Source: Endotrypanum monterogeii (taxonomy: Eukaryota; Euglenozoa; Kinetoplastea; Trypanosomatida; Trypanosomatidae). From it: a stretch of 64,000 nt of DNA. Position numbers and translations under genes: made by a program. This document shows, piece by piece, positions 29,331 to 38,709 of the stretch (position 1 is the first letter of the stretch; each line of letters opens with the position of its first letter). The stretch spans positions 144,676 through 208,675 of the forward strand of contig CM007341.1 of assembly GCA_000333855.2 (NCBI GenBank). Direction: 5' to 3'. The notes under the pieces were generated by a model. That model did not search any database and was not told the origin of the DNA. It saw only the letters and a program-made list of their open reading frames with translations.

Positions 29331-31439
29331 CTACGCCTCCCGTAGCGCATACTTCCAGAGCCGCTCCTTTATCTCGTGGACGTGGCTCACAGGCACACGG
29401 AACACCACCACCTCGCCGTTCATCCCGTCCTCCTCGTGCACGTCCGTCAGGAGGGCCCTCAGCGGCTCATCCACATTGGCGTTAAGGACGTGCATCGCAG
29501 ACGGCACCTTCACGTTGGGCTTCGTATAGAGAAAGGGGTTGCGCACGACGAGCTTCATGGAAGCCGTGCCCACATGGGAGGTGCCGCCGTCGGCCTCGGC
29601 AGCTGCCTGGTCCTTTTCACTCGTCTTTGCCTGTGCAGGTCCACCGGCGGCGGCCAGGGCCGGAGCAAGAGACTTGAACACAACGTGAGTGGACTTGGAG
29701 ATAGCGTCCATCACCGCTGCCTCTGATGCGTCATGCAATAGAATGCACCGGCCAGGCCGGCCGACACGGGCTGTACGTCCCGCACGGTGCACGAATGTGT
29801 CCGAAGCCAAGGTATCCCGGGGCAGGCTCAGCATGAGAACAGTGTCTACCTCCGTGAAGTCAAGCCCACGCGCCGCGACATCCGTGCAAAGAAGAATTCG
29901 TGCGACGCCGCAATTGAAGTCCTCAATGGCAGCCACACGATCCAACTCGTCCTTCTGTGCCGTGAGGGCACGCACAACAAGCGACGTCGACGATGATAGG
30001 GATGACGATGATGCAGCAGCGACCGGCACGGCACTACCGCCATTGCCCTTTTTGCCCTTCTTCTTTGCACCAGGCAACGGCGTCTTCGCCCCGGTAACCT
30101 CCGAGACTGTTGTCGCCGCAGCGTGCAGACTCGCCTCAAGCGACGCCAGCTGCTTCAGCGTGCCGAAGACGACGACACGCCCAGTGAAAGCGGAGTGCTC
30201 CTTGAGTAGACGAGTTGCTGTCTGCACTCGCTGTGCCATGTTGCACACCTCGTGGAAACACTCCAACTGTGGGGGCAGCTTAGCTGACCCGACCGCCACC
30301 AGCTGGTAATAAAACTTCTTTACACCAAGGAAACCAGCTTTCAGCACCCAGTTGGGGATAGTCGCCCCGCAGAGGACGTAATGGTGTGCGCGGAAGTCAT
30401 TCAGAAGACCCTCAGCTAACGAGCCGTTCGCCTTGCGGACAAACTTCAGAAGATTCTTCATACGTCGACCCACCGCGGAGAAGCGCGGACCGAGTGTGGT
30501 GTCCACCTCATCCACAACGATAGCACGCACGCAAGCAGGGGAGATGACGCCAGCCTCGCGTGTGCCACCGTGACTAGCGATCGCCTCCGCATCATCCCCA
30601 TCCGAGACAGACTCCGCCGCGTCAACGTCGGCATCATCATCGCTGTCGGCGTTGTCACCACCCATCCTCTTCCCCTTTTCTCCTCCGGCCTCGGACCTAT
30701 GAGGCTGCCGCACACCCCGTGGACGCTTCTTGCCAAGCAGACGAACCTCCTGTTGCGCCTCGGCCTCTTCAACGGCAGTGGCGGCAGCGGCGACACGGTG
30801 GCCACGGATCGCTTCGTCAATGCTGCGCACTAAACCAATCAAGATGTCCACTACTTTTCCGTCTGACGTGGGATGCAAGTCGTCGACGCCGGCAACGGCA
30901 ATGCGCAATCCTGTCTGCTTACCGTATATCCTCTCCAGCACACTCTTCGTTTGCATAGCGAGGTCATTGCTGAAGACAAACACAACCAAGAAAGGGCCAG
31001 CAGCGTCCCCAGCCTCTGCACGCTGTTGTTGTTGCTCGAGTAGCAAGTGACGCTCAATCAGCGGCAGTGCATAAGCAAGGGTCTTGCCGCTGCCGGTGCG
31101 ACTGTGCAATATCACATCACGACCATTGAAGATGCCCCGGTAGCACTGAGCCTGGCAGGGCAGTAACCGGTCGTACTTCATCTTCTGCTGAAGCACCTTC
31201 GCCGTGGAGGCCGTCATAAGCGCCGTTCTGATGGAGTTGGCGCGTTGATGAGGATCAGCCAGCGCATTCTCAGCCTCCTTTTGTGAGAGATGCAGCCTTT
31301 CAACGACCACCTCCTTTTGAAGACGATCAAAGGCAGTGTCCACATGCTCGTCCGTGTGAAAGACAACAGTTCCTGTCTTCTTGACCTTCTTCCGGTTGCG
31401 CTGCCCATCGGCAGTAGTTTCCCAGTTGTAGACGCTCAT
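29331..31439 (-). CDS. DEAD-box family ATP-dependent RNA helicase (DEVD variant)
   Basis: 702 residues from the ATG at 31439; longer frames run into the (TA)n/(GT)n leader. Motifs in order: Q-motif glutamine Gln96 (LLPCQAQCY), motif I SRTGSGKT (113-120), motif II VVDEVD (DEVD at 310-313), motif III-like LCGAT, and motif VI HRAGRTARVGRPGR near the end of domain 2. Motif II is DEVD, as in the Gu/DDX21-DDX50 group. An insertion of about 85 residues before motif II is basic then highly acidic (DNADSDDDADVDAAESVSDGDD). A second linker with KKKGKKGNGG lies in domain 2. It is expected to unwind RNA, perhaps in ribosome assembly given the basic/acidic inserts. Confidence 0.9.
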   Translation of the reverse strand: MSVYNWETTADGQRNRKKVKKTGTVVFHTDEHVDTAFDRLQKEVVVERLHLSQKEAENALADPHQRANSIRTALMTASTAKVLQQKMKYDRLLPCQAQCYRGIFNGRDVILHSRTGSGKTLAYALPLIERHLLLEQQQQRAEAGDAAGPFLVVFVFSNDLAMQTKSVLERIYGKQTGLRIAVAGVDDLHPTSDGKVVDILIGLVRSIDEAIRGHRVAAAATAVEEAEAQQEVRLLGKKRPRGVRQPHRSEAGGEKGKRMGGDNADSDDDADVDAAESVSDGDDAEAIASHGGTREAGVISPACVRAIVVDEVDTTLGPRFSAVGRRMKNLLKFVRKANGSLAEGLLNDFRAHHYVLCGATIPNWVLKAGFLGVKKFYYQLVAVGSAKLPPQLECFHEVCNMAQRVQTATRLLKEHSAFTGRVVVFGTLKQLASLEASLHAAATTVSEVTGAKTPLPGAKKKGKKGNGGSAVPVAAASSSSLSSSTSLVVRALTAQKDELDRVAAIEDFNCGVARILLCTDVAARGLDFTEVDTVLMLSLPRDTLASDTFVHRAGRTARVGRPGRCILLHDASEAAVMDAISKSTHVVFKSLAPALAAAGGPAQAKTSEKDQAAAEADGGTSHVGTASMKLVVRNPFLYTKPNVKVPSAMHVLNANVDEPLRALLTDVHEEDGMNGEVVVFRVPVSHVHEIKERLWKYALREA

Positions 31440-31496
31440 GAATAAAAACAGTTCTGCAGAATGTAGAAAGAAAGAGTTGTAGGCTGTACATGCGTT

Positions 31497-31536
<40 letters not shown>

Positions 31537-32017
31537 CGCGAGAGAACAAAAGAGATAGACGGAGAGTCAAGAGATATGGAGCAGGGGCCGATGAATGAAG
31601 ATCTGAAATGAAAACCGTCGGTGATACACCACCCTCTCACCGCACGTAAGCGCACGCATGAAGATTGCAGTGTGTGGATGTGTAGGGGAAGGGGGAAGGG
31701 GGAAAGAAAGGGCCTCAAGGTAATTTGGAAAAAATAAAAACCTTGAGCTCACCGCTTTTTTTTTTACAGTGTCACCTCCATGTCCCCGCGCAGGGGGTCA
31801 GTGGCCAAGACGGCCACATCCATTGCCTTTTCACAGGTGAAACTCACCAGACAAGTCAATACAGAGCGAAGATGAAAGAAAAAAAAAAGAAAAGAGAGGC
31901 GTCACACACTTTCTACCCCAGTTGCCGTCGACACCTTCGACTACAGTCAGAATGCATGCCTGGCCTCTGAGTGGTACAACATGCTGGAATACCAACAGAG
32001 GTGGGGGGGGGGGAATG

Positions 32018-32062
<45 letters not shown>

Positions 32063-32081
32063 AGAATACCCAGGAGAGTCC
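31440..32081 (-). other. Spacer between helicase and polymerase eta A
   Basis: 640 bp. It contains (TA)n at 31497-31515 joined to (GT)n at 31516-31536 (leader of the helicase). Another (AT)n at 32021-32058 lies just 24 bp past the polymerase eta A stop codon, so in its 3' UTR. Confidence 0.65.
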
Positions 32082-34361
32082 TCACACCGCTTCATCTTCA
32101 GAGCTCACCTCGGTAATGCTGACGCAACTCTCAAGGGGTAACCGAATCACAACGTCTTCTTCATCGACGGAAACCACTGATACTTGCCTCACTTCGCTTG
32201 GTGGCACAGCCCCTGTTTTCGGAGCTGAGACGTCGGGGGCCCTTGTCTGTTTATGCATAAAGTCCTCTAGCGTACGCCTCGCGGGCGGAGATGAAGCGCT
32301 AGCAGGACGCGCCAGCTGCACCTCTCCAGGTAAAAAAACACCTTTTCCACCCTCTACAGAGTCGCCAAGATTGACGTCCAAGCTGACACAGTCGTCGCTG
32401 CTACTATCCGCATCATCTTCACCGTCAATCTCTACGACGACTCTCGGTCCTGCTCCACAAACAACTTCCGTGTCTCGTAAGTCGCTGCGCAGTCGCTTCC
32501 GCGAAGGATCCCCTCCAGACTCTGAAGAGTGTGAGTGTCTCGACTGTGCAATCAACGTGGCGTTGGCTGAGAGCGCTGCAAACATATTTGCAAGGCTAAG
32601 TTGACCCCCTGGAGACACGTCTACCTCCGCACCATCCACAGCGACGTCGTGGCTGGCTTTTGCCTGCGGTACCGAGCGCACACGCAGGCCGATGATGGAA
32701 AGCTCAATTTCGTGAAGTGGAGGCATCGGCAGCACATCACTGGCAACTGCAGCAGTACCTTGCGGTATACCGAACACATGACAGTCCGTGCGAGTGTGAA
32801 GATGCCCTAGAGGTGGTGGCATCGTCACTGCAGTATTCCGATCGGATCCTTTCTCTTCCATCGTCACCCCCCGCATCAGTCGCACGAACGCGCGTACACC
32901 AATGTCTGCAATTTCGGTTGTCTCCTGCACACTCGTCGGTAGGGGCACTTGCATTCGATAGGATCGAGCCCTCTCACTGCAGCGCGCCTGCTCTGGAGAA
33001 ACGTATGTGCGGAACGCCACCACTAAACTACGACCCTCCTTTCCATACCGCGTTTCGTATTCTCTGTATCGGTGCCACAATTCCCCTGCCAGCGGTGCTA
33101 TCCACAGCTGCGCTTCGAACCAAGAGGTGCACGCCGGGTGAAAAATCTTACCAGCCCTCATCCCCCGCGGCAACGCTGGATCCTCCACTGTGTCACTACC
33201 CAAGCCCCGAACCCGGAAGAAGGTATACACGCCATTCCCACTCAGGGTATCGAGGTGGTTCTCCGCAACACCTCCAGCGCCCCCTCTGCTGCCCTTCGTC
33301 ATCTCGGCAGAGACTCCATGAGACTGAAACTCCCCCCGACCGCCATCCTCAGCGTCCTCGACATCGCGCACGCCGCTCACACCGTCAAGCTTGTACAGCT
33401 GCGCTAGCGGCACAAGCCACACCTCTCGGCACTCCGTCACACCCCCGCACACAGCGCTCACAGCAGCGCCGAACTTCCCACCAAACCCGCGCAGTCCGCT
33501 CAGAGGCAGATCGAACAGCGCACTTGCACTCCGGTCAGGCAGAAGCAGAGTCTGCTGGTTCGGCTTGTGCGTCGCGCTGATGCACTTCGCAAGCAGGCGG
33601 TTGTGCGCGATTCCGGCGGAGCAGTCGTAGTGCAGCTCCGAATAGATGCGCTGCCGCAGACGGTACACCACGCGCGACGCAGCGCAGAGCAGCAAGCAGC
33701 GCTCCGCATACGTCGCGTCGTCCGCGTCGATGCAAAACTCGCGGCTGCCCTCCAAGTCAACTCCGCACTCGCCGCGCAACAGGGCCCGCATCGGCTCATC
33801 GAACACCGCAGCCAGCGACGTCCCGCGCGCGCCGAGCCACGCCTCCATCTCCGCGCGCCGGTCCTCGATCAGCCGCGTCGTCGGCTCCATCACGTCCGAC
33901 AGGGGGTCCAGCACGGCGCCCGCGGCGGCAGCGTGCACCTCCGCCAACTCCCGCCGTGCCGCGTCCGTAACGTCCATGTACGCCTCATCGATACCTGCCT
34001 TTCCCACCTTTACACCAGGTTCCGCTCGGAGAATGGCGAATATCTGTCGACTGGCATGGCGGTACGGCTCCAAGGAAACCTTATGTGTGTTGATACGGGG
34101 AGCCTCGGGGTAGCCGTACTTGGTCTCGCCCAGGGCATACGTAGCGATGTGAGACATCTGTACATCCGGTAGCTCTCGCCTAACCTCCTCGGGAGATAAG
34201 TGAAAGCGTTTCACACCGCGCGCACGAGCAGGGTAGTTGACTGCGATGAGGCTGCCCCACTGCGTGAGCGCAAACGGAGTCACACGACAGTCCACGCCCA
34301 GTCGCACCGCCTCCACCTGTGCGTAGAAGCAGTCCATGTCGATGTGCGCGATGCACCGCAT
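32082..34361 (-). CDS. POLH: DNA polymerase eta paralogue A (Y-family translesion polymerase)
   Basis: 759 residues from the ATG at 34361. Y-family catalytic residues are present: Asp8 in HIDMDCFYAQVE, then Asp125-Glu126 in IDEAYMD. The CSAGIAHNRLLAK and KPNQQTLL segments and the thumb LRGFGGKFG motif closely match eukaryotic Pol eta. An insert between the two palm motifs is typical of eta. The little finger begins near GKIFHP and has EAQLWIAPLAGEL. A PIP-box-like QLSLANMF lies in the C-terminal third. I see no zinc finger (UBZ). Pol eta copies past UV dimers and 8-oxoG. This copy lies next to paralogue B and shares with it an almost identical central block, while residues 54-120 or so and everything after 341 are strongly diverged. 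Confidence 0.9.
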   Translation of the reverse strand: MRCIAHIDMDCFYAQVEAVRLGVDCRVTPFALTQWGSLIAVNYPARARGVKRFHLSPEEVRRELPDVQMSHIATYALGETKYGYPEAPRINTHKVSLEPYRHASRQIFAILRAEPGVKVGKAGIDEAYMDVTDAARRELAEVHAAAAGAVLDPLSDVMEPTTRLIEDRRAEMEAWLGARGTSLAAVFDEPMRALLRGECGVDLEGSREFCIDADDATYAERCLLLCAASRVVYRLRQRIYSELHYDCSAGIAHNRLLAKCISATHKPNQQTLLLPDRSASALFDLPLSGLRGFGGKFGAAVSAVCGGVTECREVWLVPLAQLYKLDGVSGVRDVEDAEDGGRGEFQSHGVSAEMTKGSRGGAGGVAENHLDTLSGNGVYTFFRVRGLGSDTVEDPALPRGMRAGKIFHPACTSWFEAQLWIAPLAGELWHRYREYETRYGKEGRSLVVAFRTYVSPEQARCSERARSYRMQVPLPTSVQETTEIADIGVRAFVRLMRGVTMEEKGSDRNTAVTMPPPLGHLHTRTDCHVFGIPQGTAAVASDVLPMPPLHEIELSIIGLRVRSVPQAKASHDVAVDGAEVDVSPGGQLSLANMFAALSANATLIAQSRHSHSSESGGDPSRKRLRSDLRDTEVVCGAGPRVVVEIDGEDDADSSSDDCVSLDVNLGDSVEGGKGVFLPGEVQLARPASASSPPARRTLEDFMHKQTRAPDVSAPKTGAVPPSEVRQVSVVSVDEEDVVIRLPLESCVSITEVSSEDEAV
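33339..33991 (-). repeat. 653-bp near-identical block shared with Pol eta B
   Basis: Matches 36421-37073 at a constant offset of 3082 bp with one mismatch seen (Leu versus Pro in VPLAQLYKL / VPPAQLYKL). Identity stops abruptly at both edges. It encodes about residues 124-341 (late palm, fingers and thumb). Confidence 0.9.
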
Positions 34362-35175
34362 CGCATGGACGCTTGGGGGGGGGGGGGGGGGGGTGAGGAG
34401 GAGCAGGTATTATTTTTTTTGTAATATGTAGTGAGGGAACAAAGCTAAGCGACCCGCCTCCTCCCTCAGTGCCACTGGAGAACGAATGGCAAAAAAGAGA
34501 AACGAATACGTGTTGAGCAGCATGTGAGAAAAAACACATTCGGTGAGGAGGAGAACAACGTTGTCTTGCTCGTGGGGAGATGAGGAAGGGGGGAACACGT
34601 GTGTGTGTGTGTGTGTGTGTGCTCGCGTGTCACCGAGTCCCCCTCCCCCCCCATCTGTCCCTCCCAATGCTTTTTTTTAGCCTGAGCACAAAAGAGGCAA
34701 TAAATCGTGTGCAAGACCTAGACAGATGTGTGTTTGCATATATCTCGCAGGGCCATGGGTCTTCAGCCTGCACGCCTACCCACCCCCAGCGTGCACTGAC
34801 CCCAAACTCACTGTACCGCCCCCCCCCTCGACCCAGTCCGCTTCAACCTGTACACTCTGCGCCGTAACCACTGAGAGTTGCGCGTACGCATGCGGCGAAA
34901 AGAAAAGAAAAATGTTCAGCAGTAATGATGACTCCAGCAACGCCTGCGAAAAAAAAAGCAGAGGCACACTGTGGTGTTGAAGGTCAACTGTGCTCCCATC
35001 AAGATATGCCCACCTCGTATCACTCCGGTCACCTACCACTGCCCCCTCCCCCCCCTGTCGAGACAACGAGGGGAGAGCGATGCAAGTACGCCACAAGTCA
35101 AGCACATGTCGTCAAATGCAAGACACAGGCAGAGCGCGCTCGATGAGAAAGTGAGTGTACACAGCTGGAAGACTA
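34362..35175 (-). other. Spacer between the two Pol eta genes
   Basis: About 810 bp. It begins with the A-copy leader (poly-C on the coding strand, plus-strand G run at about 34375-34393), then (GT)n near 34597-34620 and C/G runs. No gene seen. Confidence 0.65.
34372..34373 (-). promoter_or_regulatory. Predicted spliced-leader acceptor AG, Pol eta A
   Basis: On the coding strand a run of about 19 C is followed by AAG, giving an acceptor AG only 10 nt before the ATG. The same AG at the same distance exists in copy B, where the tract is mixed C/T instead of pure C. Confidence 0.45.
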
Positions 35176-37440
35176 TTAGTCGATAACCGTTATTCCTCCG
35201 ACCCCTTCCTTACCGACGTCGTCGTCATCGTCGTCGATCACCTCGACCGTCCTGACGGTCACATGCGACGATAGGCTTGAAGAAGACCCTGTTTGTGTAG
35301 CGGCTGGTGAAAGCGATAGCAACGGGGCAACCGGGGGATGGCATCTGAGACGATACGGATGCCCTTCAGTACGCCGCATGACACTGTAACTCTCCCCTGA
35401 GGTCCCCTCGCTCGCTGGCTTGCCCACCGGGAGTGAGGAGTCTGGGAGCAGCGTGTGCAGAGGCGGTGCCGTACCCCCCTCGAGTGCCGACATCTCACAT
35501 TCTTCTGGTGCACAAACATCAGCCACGTAGCAAGGATCGAGTGAGTCCCCACGCTCGACGACGGCAGAACTTGGGTCGACCAACACCACACTGCACACAC
35601 TTTCGCTAACGGAGTTCAAACTTGCAGAAGAAAGGGAAAGCATTGCGGCATCATCGTTGATGTGCACTGACCTGTCACCAACGGTGTCGTCCAACAGGCT
35701 CTCATCACGTGTGTGTATCCTCACCACAGCATCGCCGCTTTTATTGGGTACAAAATCAGTCACACTATCGTCACCAGCGGTCGATACGTTAAAGAAGGAT
35801 GACAGCAGTGTCTGCTGGCGCGGATACCCTCGCGCTGCACCTTCACCTACACTGGAAAGTCCGTTTTGGGCGACGCGAGTTTGAGCGGGTGCAAAGACCA
35901 TCGCGCAGCTGCCAGCCGAAACGAAGCCGCCGATGGTCAATGTCACGGAGTCCGCAACGGCGTCAGACTTTTGCCCGAACACCCGGTGAATCTCCCGCAT
36001 GGCCACCTCAGCTAGAATATCCGGCTGCATCGCCTGTGGCAACGAGACCGTGGTGTTCAGCAGTCCACTCATTCTCCGAAAGCCGTCGTCGCCAAGCTTA
36101 ATGTTGAAGCTTCGCCCTATTAAATTGTAGAGAGCGCTGAACTCGTTATAGCGCGAGCACAGCTCGCTCGCAAGTACGATGACCCAGCGCCGCACCACCT
36201 CCACGGAGGTCGTCCCGCGCCCGAAGTTCTTCGAGGCGATAATGGTCTTGGAGAGAGGTCGATTCGATATAGTGTCCTCCCCCAGTCCCCGCACGCCGTA
36301 GAAAATGAACTGTGATGTGGTGTGCGCCACCAGGCCCTCACTGCCCACCTCACGAGATGTGAGAGCGGCGCGACCCCTCTTCCTGCCTGGTCGTCTATCC
36401 ACCTGCCTCTCATGCCCCCCACCGCCATCCTCAGCGTCCTCGACATCGCGCACGCCGCTCACACCGTCAAGCTTGTACAGCTGCGCTGGCGGCACAAGCC
36501 ACACCTCTCGGCACTCCGTCACACCCCCGCACACAGCGCTCACAGCAGCGCCGAACTTCCCACCAAACCCGCGCAGTCCGCTCAGAGGCAGATCGAACAG
36601 CGCACTTGCACTCCGGTCAGGCAGAAGCAGAGTCTGCTGGTTCGGCTTGTGCGTCGCGCTGATGCACTTCGCAAGCAGGCGGTTGTGCGCGATTCCGGCG
36701 GAGCAGTCGTAGTGCAGCTCCGAATAGATGCGCTGCCGCAGACGGTACACCACGCGCGACGCAGCGCAGAGCAGCAAGCAGCGCTCCGCATACGTCGCGT
36801 CGTCCGCGTCGATGCAAAACTCGCGGCTGCCCTCCAAGTCAACTCCGCACTCGCCGCGCAACAGGGCCCGCATCGGCTCATCGAACACCGCAGCCAGCGA
36901 CGTCCCGCGCGCGCCGAGCCACGCCTCCATCTCCGCGCGCCGGTCCTCGATCAGCCGCGTCGTCGGCTCCATCACGTCCGACAGGGGGTCCAGCACGGCG
37001 CCCGCGGCGGCAGCGTGCACCTCCGCCAACTCCCGCCGTGCCGCGTCCGTAACGTCCATGTACGCCTCATCGACGCTTCCTTTCTCCACCTTCACCCCGG
37101 GGGTGGCGGCAAGGATTTCGAATACCTGTCGACTGGCATGGCGGTACGGCTCCAGAGATATTTTGTACGAGTCCTGCACAGGATGGGGGTGGTACTGGCT
37201 GACAGACTCCCCCATGCGATAGCTCGGCGAGAGTGCGACAAAGAGCTCGGGGCACAGTGCACGTGCCTCCGAGACGTTGTTGAAGCGTTTCACACCGCGC
37301 GCACGAGCAGGGTAGTTGACTGCGATGAGGCTGCCCCACTGCGAGAGCGCTAACGGAGTCACACGACAGTCCACGCCCAGTCGCACCGCCTCCACCTGTG
37401 CGTAGAAGCAGTCCATGTCGATGTGCGCGATGCACCGCAT
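35176..37440 (-). CDS. POLH: DNA polymerase eta paralogue B (Y-family translesion polymerase)
   Basis: 754 residues from the ATG at 37440. It carries the same catalytic set as copy A: Asp8, then Asp124-Glu125 in VDEAYMD, with CSAGIAHNRLLAK and LRGFGGKFG. The little finger is closer to canonical Pol eta, with ASKNFGRGT and VRRWVIVLASELCSRYNEF matching the human SKNFPGK region. A classical PIP box QTLLSSFF lies near residue 540, predicting PCNA binding. The C-terminus is acidic (DDDDDVGKEG). Residues 1-52 and 123-340 are nearly identical to copy A and the rest is diverged. It is the better candidate for the ancestral Pol eta. Confidence 0.92.
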   Translation of the reverse strand: MRCIAHIDMDCFYAQVEAVRLGVDCRVTPLALSQWGSLIAVNYPARARGVKRFNNVSEARALCPELFVALSPSYRMGESVSQYHPHPVQDSYKISLEPYRHASRQVFEILAATPGVKVEKGSVDEAYMDVTDAARRELAEVHAAAAGAVLDPLSDVMEPTTRLIEDRRAEMEAWLGARGTSLAAVFDEPMRALLRGECGVDLEGSREFCIDADDATYAERCLLLCAASRVVYRLRQRIYSELHYDCSAGIAHNRLLAKCISATHKPNQQTLLLPDRSASALFDLPLSGLRGFGGKFGAAVSAVCGGVTECREVWLVPPAQLYKLDGVSGVRDVEDAEDGGGGHERQVDRRPGRKRGRAALTSREVGSEGLVAHTTSQFIFYGVRGLGEDTISNRPLSKTIIASKNFGRGTTSVEVVRRWVIVLASELCSRYNEFSALYNLIGRSFNIKLGDDGFRRMSGLLNTTVSLPQAMQPDILAEVAMREIHRVFGQKSDAVADSVTLTIGGFVSAGSCAMVFAPAQTRVAQNGLSSVGEGAARGYPRQQTLLSSFFNVSTAGDDSVTDFVPNKSGDAVVRIHTRDESLLDDTVGDRSVHINDDAAMLSLSSASLNSVSESVCSVVLVDPSSAVVERGDSLDPCYVADVCAPEECEMSALEGGTAPPLHTLLPDSSLPVGKPASEGTSGESYSVMRRTEGHPYRLRCHPPVAPLLSLSPAATQTGSSSSLSSHVTVRTVEVIDDDDDDVGKEGVGGITVID
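36421..37073 (-). repeat. 653-bp near-identical block shared with Pol eta A
   Basis: Counterpart of 33339-33991. A second shared block covers the gene start (about 37285-37453 here, 34206-34374 in copy A). It contains a few substitutions such as Phe/Leu and Thr/Ser at residues 30-33. Confidence 0.9.
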
Positions 37441-38709
37441 CGCATTGGCGCTTGGGGATGAGAAGGAAAATGTTGTGACGCGGCTGAGTTTTCACAGAAA
37501 GAGGAATATGTAGGCACACGATGTCGAAGGTTGGTGTAATAATGCGCGACACACATGAACACCGTAACACACCTCAAGATGCATGCACGCATGCATTCGA
37601 CGTCACCCTTCCCCTCCCACCCACCGCACGTCGGACCCCGACTGGACCCCTACACGTTTGCACCGCTGATATTGAGAGGAGATGGGTAGGAGACTATGCT
37701 CAGCAACGTGTACTAGCTGTGCCATGTGACCGTAGGTTGTGCAGTGTGTAGAAGAAAGAGAAGAGGGGAAGAAAAGCATTGTAGGACACTGTGTTGCCCC
37801 AGTAAAACATCGAGGAGGGGGGAGGGGGGTCTGTCCCACACAATCATGTGACGTGAAGAAATTTGCAGACGCGCGTTACTGCAAGGGCAACTCCATCTCC
37901 GAAGCGCACACACCCCTGCCCCATACCCATCCGCATCCACCCACCCGCCTCGAAACTCAGCTCTTGACTACATCGCATTTATACTCCACAGCTCAAATTC
38001 TCCTCACTCCATCCTTTGAGAATGGCTGCGGCTCTATCATCGATAGACAGTACGAAGTCCGATGCGGCGGAGGGGGGAAGGGGATGAAGGTATGTTCGCC
38101 CTGCCTTTAGAATGTGTTGTTCTAGCAGGCCCAATAAAACAAACTTTTTTCACGATTGCAGGCGCCGCAGCAACGCAACGTCATCCAAGACAGGAAGGAT
38201 GGCGCACTCTTGTAAATATATATATAAGTGGGTGAAATTCTCTGCGCCGTACGGCTCGCTGGACCTCGAGCCACTGTCACAGGTGGCTCCAGCGGTGATG
38301 CGGAGGAGGAGGGGAAGGGGAGAGAGCGGATAAGATGCGGTACATCTTTTCCCTCATGGTGAGTGGACTGAATGCCTGATACCTATCTATTCCACCCCAT
38401 TCAAATAGCGTATCTGGTATATCAAAAAAAAAAAAGGAGCGACCGAAGGAAAAAAACATGTATACATACACGCCTTATTCGATTGCACCAGCCCACACCT
38501 ACACGCGAAAACAACCGAACGCCTATAAAATTTAAAAAGTCATTGATAATAGCACAAATAAAAACGGTGTCAGAAACTAGGAGACACATACACACGAGAG
38601 GAGCCACTGCTGCATGAAAGGAAGTGAGAACACACACTGAAAAATAGGCGGACAGCAGCCGTCTCCCCACCTCACCCCATCCCACCCTCCTCCTCCGTGC
38701 TGCGCTGAC
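37441..38709 (-). other. Spacer between Pol eta B and phosphoglucomutase
   Basis: About 1.3 kb, free of the long GT/TA tracts common elsewhere except short AT runs. Pyrimidine-rich coding-strand stretches lie near the Pol eta B start. Open frames are short and overlap one another; none is convincing. Confidence 0.55.
37451..37452 (-). promoter_or_regulatory. Predicted spliced-leader acceptor AG, Pol eta B
   Basis: On the coding strand a C/T tract (TTTTCCTTCTCATCCCC) is followed by AAG, 10 nt before the ATG, matching the position of the copy A acceptor. Confidence 0.45.

Noticed and set aside
32717..33580. Plus-strand frame of 287 residues over Pol eta A (and similar frames over Pol eta B and other genes)
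   Set aside because: It is antisense to a clear polymerase gene and arises from GC-rich codon bias. No family resemblance.
32082..37440. Calling the Y-family genes DNA polymerase kappa
   Set aside because: The insert between the palm motifs, the GGKFG thumb motif and the SKNF little-finger start match eta. The kappa N-clasp and zinc knuckles are not seen.
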